NCBI GenBank assembly: GCA_023432725.1
Contig: JAEYUH010000058.1
Coordinates: forward strand, 1-5,370
DNA: 5,370 bases
Origin: Actinomycetes bacterium
GTDB lineage: Bacteria; Actinomycetota; Actinomycetes; Propionibacteriales; Propionibacteriaceae
Reading direction: 5' to 3'
Shown here: positions 1-5,370 of the stretch, one piece after another
Layout: each line of letters starts with the position of its first letter
How positions within the stretch are numbered: the stretch's first letter is position 1
The notes under the pieces: generated by a model
The model's database searches: none
Seen by the model: only the letters and a program-made list of their open reading frames with translations
Told to the model about the DNA's origin: nothing
Translations under genes and position numbers: made by a program

Positions 1-610
1 GCGTGTACTCCCCCGCCAGGCCGCGGTCCTCGGTGAGCGCCCGGTCCAGCAGGACGCCGAGGTCTGCGTCGGTGAGCGGCTTCAGCGAGAGCAGCAGCGA
101 CCGGCTCAGCAGCGGCGAGATCACCGAGAACGAGGGGTTCTCCGTGGTGGCCGCGACCAGCGTGACGAGCCGGTTCTCGACCGCGGGCAGCAGGACGTCC
201 TGCTGGGTCTTCGAGAACCTGTGCACCTCGTCGACGAACAGGACCGTGCTGCGGCCACGGGCGAGCTCGCGGCGTGCGGTTTCCAGCTCGGCGCGCACCT
301 CGCGGACGCCGGCGGTGACCGCTGACAGTTCGACGAACCTGCGATCGGTGGACTGTGAGACGACAGCAGCGATGGTCGTCTTGCCCACGCCGGGAGGTCC
401 CCACAGGAACACCGACATGGTGTCGCCGTCGGCGAGCCGGCGCAGCGGTGAGCCGGGCGCGAGCAGGTGCTGCTGACCGACTATCTCATCGAGGGTGCGG
501 GGCCGCATCCGGACCGCCAGCGGCAGCTGGGCATGGTTGGCGGCACCGAGCGAGCCGTGACCGCGCGGGTCGGGCGGGCCGGTGAGGTTGCCGAACAGGT
601 CCTCGTCCAC
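1..610 (-). CDS. rarA: Replication-associated recombination protein RarA (MgsA), AAA+ ATPase, N-terminal part (3' end outside window)
   Basis: RarA is a cytoplasmic AAA+ ATPase of the clamp-loader-like RarA/MgsA/WRNIP1 family that acts at stalled replication forks together with SSB and recombination proteins. The visible 203 residues contain, in order, an [17 protein letters not shown] entry motif (about 34-46), Walker A GPPGVGKT (71-78), Walker B LFVDEVH followed by the family-typical RFSK (124-134), sensor 1 TTENP (155-159) and the arginine-finger segment LLSRS (167-171). The reading frame is open to the left edge, so roughly the second half (rest of the AAA lid and the C-terminal oligomerisation domain) is missing from the window, not from the gene. 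I chose the GTG at 608-610, giving VDEDLFG, because short acidic starts followed by LF are common in actinobacterial RarA. Its Shine-Dalgarno is poor: GAAGG lies only one base upstream. A TTG at 653-655 in the same frame would add 15 residues. Family assignment is near certain; the start is only moderately so. Confidence 0.95.
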   Translation of the reverse strand, partial: MDEDLFGNLTGPPDPRGHGSLGAANHAQLPLAVRMRPRTLDEIVGQQHLLAPGSPLRRLADGDTMSVFLWGPPGVGKTTIAAVVSQSTDRRFVELSAVTAGVREVRAELETARRELARGRSTVLFVDEVHRFSKTQQDVLLPAVENRLVTLVAATTENPSFSVISPLLSRSLLLSLKPLTDADLGVLLDRALTEDRGLAGEYT

Positions 611-649
611 GCCTTCGAACGCTACACCGCCCGCCCGACGGGCGCCGCC

Positions 650-678
650 TTGCAATCGATGCTCTTGCGATATATCGT
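650..678 (+). promoter_or_regulatory. Candidate sigma-70-type promoter for padR
   Basis: TTGCAA (650-655) and TATCGT (673-678, matching the actinobacterial TANNNT pattern) are separated by 17 bases. This would put the transcript start near 685 and leave a leader of about 20 bases ahead of the padR Shine-Dalgarno and ATG. The -10 element overlaps the CGATATATCG palindrome, as expected if a repressor blocks this promoter. On the other strand, TTGTGG (697-692) and TATATC (674-669), also 17 apart, form a weaker candidate promoter for rarA. Both are read by eye and unproven. Confidence 0.4.
668..677. promoter_or_regulatory. Palindromic operator candidate CGATATATCG (PadR autoregulation)
   Basis: CGATATATCG is a perfect 10-bp inverted repeat and an AT-rich island in very GC-rich DNA. 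It lies 29 bases upstream of the padR ATG and between the divergent starts of rarA and padR. PadR-family repressors bind short AT-containing palindromes and usually repress their own gene, and GATATATC-like sites ahead of actinobacterial padR genes are familiar to me. That this PadR binds here, and that the site also affects rarA, is inference from position and symmetry. Confidence 0.5.
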
Positions 679-695
679 TAGAGCTACCAACCCAC

Positions 696-701
696 AAGGA
701 G
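696..701 (+). promoter_or_regulatory. Ribosome binding site of padR
   Basis: AAGGAG sits five bases before the ATG at 707. It fixes the padR start there, although the frame stays open upstream to an ATG at 467 that lies inside the rarA coding strand. Confidence 0.85.
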
Positions 702-706
702 ACACC

Positions 707-1339
707 ATGAACAACCACGAAGACTGGCAGGGCCGGCCCGGCAAGGGCGGCCATCGACGCGGACACCGACCCGGCTTTGGACCCGGCGGCTTCGGCGGAC
801 CGGGGTTCGGTTTCGGCTTCGGTCCTGGCCGACCGCCGTTCCCCGGCGGGCCGGGTCCGCGCGGCCGCAGCCGGCGCGGGCAGGTGAGGGAGTCGATCCT
901 CGCGCTGCTCACCGAGCAGCCGATGAACGGCTACCAGATCATGCAGGCGCTCGCCGAACGCACCCAGGGCCTCTGGCGGCCGAGCCCCGGCGCGGTCTAC
1001 CCCGCGCTCAACCAGCTGCAGGACGAGGGGCTCATCGAGTCCTTCGACAACGAGGGCCAGAACGCGTTCCGGCTCACCGAGGCGGGCGGCACGGCCGCGG
1101 CCGGGCTCGGCGCCCCGTGGGACGCCGTGAACGAGGCGTTCGGGGGCACCAACCCCGATTCCATGAGGACGCTGTGGCACGAGTTCGGCAGCCTCGGGGG
1201 AGCCACCAAGGAGCTGCTGCGGCACGCAACCCCCGACCAGGTGGACGCCGCCACGGCGATCATCGCCGAGGCACGCCGCCGGATCTACACCCTGCTGGCC
1301 GCCGAGCCGGGCACTGCGAACCCCGACGACTTGGCCTGA
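707..1339 (+). CDS. PadR-family winged-helix transcriptional regulator with Gly/Phe/Pro-rich N-terminal tail
   Basis: This 210-residue protein is a predicted cytoplasmic DNA-binding repressor of the PadR family. Residues about 9-52 are low complexity, built of G, P, F and R with FGF and FGPG runs, and probably disordered. The winged helix-turn-helix covers about 58-125: [18 protein letters not shown], then the family hallmark [15 protein letters not shown] (90-104) and DEGLI (106-110), then the wing with FRLTEAG (121-127). The C-terminal segment (about 150-200) is helical and Arg/Glu rich, fitting the dimerisation helices of PadR subfamily 1. AAGGAG at 696-701 sets the start. The gene stands alone: rarA diverges upstream and aspS converges downstream, so no transporter or enzyme target sits next to it. 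Autoregulation through the palindrome at 668-677 is likely. The inducing ligand or stress cannot be told from the sequence. Gly-rich tails of this kind occur in other actinobacterial PadR proteins, as far as I recall; their role is unknown to me. Confidence 0.92.
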   Translation: MNNHEDWQGRPGKGGHRRGHRPGFGPGGFGGPGFGFGFGPGRPPFPGGPGPRGRSRRGQVRESILALLTEQPMNGYQIMQALAERTQGLWRPSPGAVYPALNQLQDEGLIESFDNEGQNAFRLTEAGGTAAAGLGAPWDAVNEAFGGTNPDSMRTLWHEFGSLGGATKELLRHATPDQVDAATAIIAEARRRIYTLLAAEPGTANPDDLA

Positions 1340-1347
1340 CGGCCAGC

Positions 1348-1404
1348 GTCCCCGCCGAGCGCTCCCGTACCCACCGAACGCTCCCGTCCCCGCCGAGCGC
1401 TCCC
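1348..1404. repeat. Three tandem 19-bp repeats between padR and aspS
   Basis: The unit GTCCCCGCCGAGCGCTCCC occurs at 1348-1366 and, identical, at 1386-1404. The middle copy (1367-1385) differs at unit positions 3, 7 and 12, each a change to A. The array starts eight bases after the padR stop. Each copy has an inverted partner downstream in mirror order: copy 3 with 1410-1425, copy 2 (1375-1384) with 1433-1442, and copy 1 (1354-1361) with 1452-1459. There are no spacers, so this is not a CRISPR array. Confidence 0.85.
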
Positions 1405-1425
1405 TCACAGAGGGAGCGCTCGGTG
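1391..1425. terminator. Strong hairpin, probable bidirectional terminator for padR and aspS
   Basis: Arms 1391-1406 and 1410-1425 pair over 16 bp around a three-base ACA loop. The inner 14 bp are perfect, followed by one G-T wobble and one more C-G pair. It lies in the gap between two convergent genes, 51 bases past the padR stop and about 100 past the aspS stop on the opposite strand. Neither side has a U-tract, which is common for actinobacterial terminators. The left arm is built from the third 19-bp repeat, so the hairpin and the tandem array are one structure. Confidence 0.75.
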
Positions 1426-1452
1426 CTGCTCAGGAGCGTTCGACCCAGCGTC

Positions 1453-1514
1453 GCTCGGCACCCGGCACCGGCACCGGGAACAGTTCGCCGCTCGGCACCG
1501 GCACTCGGGACAGT
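1453..1514. repeat. Imperfect direct repeat GCTCGGCAC...CAGT
   Basis: Segment 1453-1484 recurs in shortened form at 1490-1514. Both begin GCTCGGCAC, contain CCGGCAC, and end in a CGGGA(A)CAGT-like sequence; the second lacks about seven bases of the internal GGCACC microrepeat. CAGTCCCT is then tandemly doubled at 1511-1526, reaching the aspS stop codon. The segment has no open reading frame of note and looks like decayed or expanding short repeat DNA. Confidence 0.65.
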
Positions 1515-1524
1515 CCCTCAGTCC

Positions 1525-3336
<1,812 letters not shown>

Positions 3337-3341
3337 GATGT

Positions 3342-3347
3342 TCCTTT
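3342..3347 (-). promoter_or_regulatory. Ribosome binding site of aspS
   Basis: On the minus strand AAAGGA lies five bases before the ATG at 3334-3336. It favours this start over the in-frame ATG eight codons upstream, and the resulting MLRTHGAG start aligns with other actinobacterial AspRS proteins as I remember them. Confidence 0.75.
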
Positions 3348-3378
3348 CTCTGCCCCGCATAGACGGTGCGGGTGCGTC

Positions 3379-3420
3379 CGCCCAAGCTTAGGCGTGGGCC
3401 CGGTGGCCCGCGAAACCGGG
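3379..3420 (-). other. hisS-aspS gap with short hairpins; possible weak terminator or processing site
   Basis: The 93 bp between the hisS stop and the aspS start contain three small inverted repeats: CCCG/CGGG (3407-3420), GGGCC/GGCCC around a four-base loop (3396-3409), and CGCCTA/TGGGCG around AGCT (3379-3394, one wobble). None has a U-tract. On the minus strand a weak TTGGGC lies near 3385 with an AT-containing TCTATG near 3360 that might serve as an aspS promoter, but the match is poor. hisS-aspS read-through and a separate aspS promoter both remain possible. Confidence 0.3.
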
Positions 3421-3429
3421 ACGGATGCC

Positions 3430-4752
3430 TCAGCCGCGGACCACGGCCGGCCGCAGGTCGTCGGCCGGCGGCAGCCAGGCGTCGGCGTCGGCGGGCACTT
3501 GCTCGCCGGAGCGGATGTCCTTGACCTCCCCGGAGGCGAACCAGACGTACGGGATGCCGCGGCGGTCGGCGTAGCGGATCTGCTTGCCGAACTTGTCGGC
3601 CCTGGGCGCCACCTCGGTCGGGATGCCGCGGGCCCGCAGCCGGGTCGCGATCGCGTCGGCTTCGGCCCGGGTCTCCTCGGCGTCCACCGCGACGAGGACG
3701 CAGGTCGGCACGATCCGGGAGGCGTCCAGCGTCCCCTTGGCGATCAGCGGCACCAGCACCCGGGTGACCCCGATGGACAGCCCGACGCCCGGATAGGTGG
3801 TGCGCCCGTCCGAGGCCAACGCGTCGTACCGACCGCCGGAGCAGATCGAGCCGAGGTGCTCGAAGCCCGCCATCTCGGTCTCGTAGACGGTGCCGGTGTA
3901 GTAGTCCAGGCCGCGGGCGATCTTGAGATCGGCGAGGATCCGTCCCGGCGCAGCGGCGGCACCTGCCCTGACCACCGCTGCCAGCTGGGCCAGGCCCTCC
4001 TCCAGCAGGTCATTGCTGACGCCGAGTTCCCGGACCCGCTCGACGAAGGACTCGTCCGGGGAAGAGATGGCCGCCAGCGCGAGGCACTGGTCGGCCACCT
4101 CGCCGGACAGCCCGAGCTCGTCGGTCAGCAGGTCGCGGACGGCCGGCGGGCCGATCTTGTCGAGCTTGTCGACCCGCTGCAGCACAGCAAGGTGGTCGTC
4201 GATGCCGAGGCCGCGATAGAAGCCTTCGGCGAGACGGCGGTTGTTGACCCGCATCACCACCGGCGGCACGCCGTACTCGGTGTGCAGCTTCTCCAGCGCC
4301 TCAAGGATCACCCTGGCCACCTCGACGTCGTGGTGGGCGGCGAGGGTGTCCTGCCCGACGATGTCGATGTCGGCCTGCAGGAACTCGCGGTAGCGACCCT
4401 CCTGCGGACGCTCACCGCGCCACACCTTCTGGATCTGGTAGCGCCGGAACGGGAAGACGAGGTGGCCGGAGTTCTCCAGCACGTAGCGCGCGAACGGCAC
4501 CGTCAGGTCGAAGTGGAGACCCAACTCACCGGCGGCGTCGGCCTCGGCGTGCAGCCGCCGGACCACGTACACCTCCTTGTCGATCTCGCCCTTGCGGGTG
4601 AGCGACTCCATGGTCTCCACCGCCCTGGTCTCGATCGACGCGAAGCCGTGCAGCTCGAAGGTCTCTGCCAGACCGGCCAGCACGCGCTGCTCGACGATCC
4701 GTCCGGCGGGCAGGAACTCGGGGAAGCCGGACAACGGCTTGGGTCGGCTCAT
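3430..4752 (-). CDS. hisS: Histidine-tRNA ligase (HisRS), atypical bacterial clade
   Basis: HisRS is the cytoplasmic class II synthetase that charges tRNA(His). The 440-residue product has a catalytic core (about 1-335) and a C-terminal anticodon-binding domain (about 345-430). Visible motifs are DLTVPFARY (82-90), motif 2 with KVWRGERPQEGRYREF (109-124, Arg112), the HisRS-specific ARGLDYYTG (279-287) and SGGRYDAL (305-312), and motif 3 GLSIGVTR (324-331, Arg331). The N terminus (PLSGFPEFLP) lacks the usual bacterial KGTRDxLP-type start. RVNNRRL (168-174), VDKLDKI (194-200), YYTG and GLSIGV resemble eukaryotic HisRS and what I recall of Bacteroidetes-type HisRS more than the mycobacterial or E. 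coli protein. The position beside the hydrolase gene is nevertheless the standard actinobacterial hisS locus. Its ATG overlaps the upstream stop codon by one base, with GAGGA four bases ahead. HisRS function is secure; the clade assignment rests on motif memory. Confidence 0.95.
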   Translation of the reverse strand: MSRPKPLSGFPEFLPAGRIVEQRVLAGLAETFELHGFASIETRAVETMESLTRKGEIDKEVYVVRRLHAEADAAGELGLHFDLTVPFARYVLENSGHLVFPFRRYQIQKVWRGERPQEGRYREFLQADIDIVGQDTLAAHHDVEVARVILEALEKLHTEYGVPPVVMRVNNRRLAEGFYRGLGIDDHLAVLQRVDKLDKIGPPAVRDLLTDELGLSGEVADQCLALAAISSPDESFVERVRELGVSNDLLEEGLAQLAAVVRAGAAAAPGRILADLKIARGLDYYTGTVYETEMAGFEHLGSICSGGRYDALASDGRTTYPGVGLSIGVTRVLVPLIAKGTLDASRIVPTCVLVAVDAEETRAEADAIATRLRARGIPTEVAPRADKFGKQIRYADRRGIPYVWFASGEVKDIRSGEQVPADADAWLPPADDLRPAVVRG

Positions 4753-4761
4753 CAGGTCCTC
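4750..4761 (-). promoter_or_regulatory. TGATG stop-start overlap and ribosome binding site of hisS
   Basis: On the minus strand the hydrolase stop TGA (4754-4752) and the hisS ATG (4752-4750) share one A. The Shine-Dalgarno GAGGA (4761-4757) lies within the last hydrolase codons, four bases before the ATG. This arrangement is typical of translational coupling, in which ribosomes ending one gene restart on the next, and it implies a shared transcript. Confidence 0.85.
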
Positions 4762-5370
4762 AGGAAGGCGGGTTGCAGGAAGGGGTTGGTGGCCCGTTCG
4801 GTGGCCATCCGGGTCTGGGGCCCGTGTCCGGGCAGCAGGGCGGCGTCATCGGGCAGGGCGAGGACGGGGCCCACAAGGGTCTGTCGCATCACCTCGGCGT
4901 CACCGCCGGGCAGGTCGGTGCGTCCGATCGAGCCGGCGAACACCACGTCGCCGGTGAAGACCACCTGGCTGATCTGCTCGTGGCCGGGGTACGGGACTGC
5001 GAGCAGGACACAGCCGCCGGTGTGGCCGGGCGCGTGCGTCACGGTGAACTCAAGCCCTGCGAGCTCCAGCGGCCGGTCGGGCTCGAGGAGCTCCAGCCTG
5101 GCGGGCTCGCGCAGCGGGCCCGGCAGGAGTTGGGCGAGCAGCGCGCGGCTGTCCGCGCCGAGACCGGCTGCCGGATCGGTCAGCAGGTGCCGGTCGGCGG
5201 GGTGGATCCACAGCGCGACGCCGTACCGATCGGCCACCTCGGCCGCCGAGGCGACGTGGTCGATGTGGCCATGGGTGGCCAGCACGGCGGCGGGGCGCAA
5301 CCCGTGCTCCTCGACGAGTACCTCGATGCCGTCAGCCGCCTCCACTCCGGCGTCGATGATGACGCACTCC
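4752..5370 (-). CDS. Metallo-beta-lactamase-fold hydrolase, glyoxalase II-like, missing its N terminus (5' end outside window)
   Basis: This is a predicted cytoplasmic metal-dependent hydrolase of the MBL superfamily, nearest the hydroxyacylglutathione hydrolase (glyoxalase II)-like group. The frame is open to the right edge and 205 residues are visible, beginning ECVIIDAG, an inner strand of the fold that normally lies about 25-35 residues from the start. The GTG at 5343-5345 is therefore not the real start. Metal ligands are all present in visible numbering: HGHIDH (33-38), His116 in APGHTGG, Asp141 in FTGDVVFAG, and His182 in PGHGPQT. GSIGRTDLPGGD (146-157) and the C-terminal ERATNPFL (191-198) are familiar from actinobacterial proteins upstream of hisS such as Rv2581c. 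The true substrate is unknown; actinobacteria generally use mycothiol rather than glutathione, so a mycothiol thioester is a guess. It is coupled to hisS by a one-base overlap. Confidence 0.92.
   Translation of the reverse strand, partial: ECVIIDAGVEAADGIEVLVEEHGLRPAAVLATHGHIDHVASAAEVADRYGVALWIHPADRHLLTDPAAGLGADSRALLAQLLPGPLREPARLELLEPDRPLELAGLEFTVTHAPGHTGGCVLLAVPYPGHEQISQVVFTGDVVFAGSIGRTDLPGGDAEVMRQTLVGPVLALPDDAALLPGHGPQTRMATERATNPFLQPAFLRT

Noticed and set aside
3..476. Open frame of 157 codons on the plus strand
   Set aside because: It is antisense to rarA, whose minus-strand frame carries Walker A, Walker B and sensor motifs; the Ser/Arg-rich plus-strand translation is a high-GC shadow.
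467..706. Upstream in-frame extension of padR to an ATG at 467
   Set aside because: The strong AAGGAG five bases before the ATG at 707 and the PadR-like length of 210 residues fix the start; the upstream part overlaps the rarA start and the promoter region.
622..912. Gly/Pro-rich minus-strand frame opposite padR
   Set aside because: Its composition is the mirror of the padR low-complexity tail; it has no motif and no ribosome site I can support.
1348..1459. CRISPR array
   Set aside because: The 19-bp units are directly adjacent with no spacers, and no cas genes are present; the inverted partners show a hairpin-type structure.
3384..3389. AAGCTT palindrome as a regulatory site
   Set aside because: A lone six-base palindrome is expected by chance; it is only the loop-proximal part of a weak hairpin.
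3337..3429. T-box or other riboswitch ahead of aspS
   Set aside because: The gap is under 100 bases with only short hairpins, no T-box sequence and no specifier-loop architecture, and aspS is not a usual T-box target in actinobacteria.

Overview
This is a GC-rich stretch of an actinobacterial chromosome. It carries five protein genes, two of them cut by the window edges. The gene set (glyoxalase II-like hydrolase, hisS, aspS, a PadR regulator, rarA) and its order resemble the Mycobacterium tuberculosis region Rv2581c-hisS ... aspS ... rarA (Rv2559c), recalled from memory. GTG starts, strong G/C bias at third codon positions and hairpins without U-tracts also fit an actinomycete. A Pseudonocardiaceae-like host is possible but cannot be fixed from this sequence.

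Layout. Positions 1-610 (minus) hold the N-terminal part of the AAA+ ATPase RarA, whose 3' end lies beyond the left edge. Diverging from it after 96 bp is padR (707-1339, plus), a PadR-type winged-helix repressor with an unusual Gly/Phe/Pro-rich N-terminal tail. The divergent gap holds a perfect 10-bp palindrome, CGATATATCG, a plausible operator. Positions 1340-1524 separate the convergent padR and aspS genes. This gap is packed with repeats: three tandem 19-bp units whose inverted partners follow in nested order, a strong hairpin, then a second family of GC-rich repeats running into the aspS 3' end. Positions 1525-3336 (minus) encode aspartyl-tRNA synthetase. A 93-bp gap with short hairpins follows, then hisS (3430-4752, minus). 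The hisS ATG overlaps by one base the stop codon of a metallo-beta-lactamase-fold hydrolase gene (4752-5370, minus) whose 5' end is off the right edge.

Function. The window is mostly housekeeping: two class II aminoacyl-tRNA synthetases, a replication-fork maintenance ATPase and a glyoxalase II-like hydrolase. The hydrolase and hisS are almost certainly co-transcribed and translationally coupled. aspS may be read from the same transcript or from its own weak promoter. PadR has no obvious target such as a transporter beside it, so autoregulation is the simplest reading, with a possible effect on rarA.

I see no clear new multi-gene system. The points most worth a second look are the nested repeat structure between padR and aspS, the repeat-like sequence encoding the AspRS C-terminal tail, the HisRS that looks unlike the usual bacterial type, and the His31 signature of a non-discriminating AspRS.
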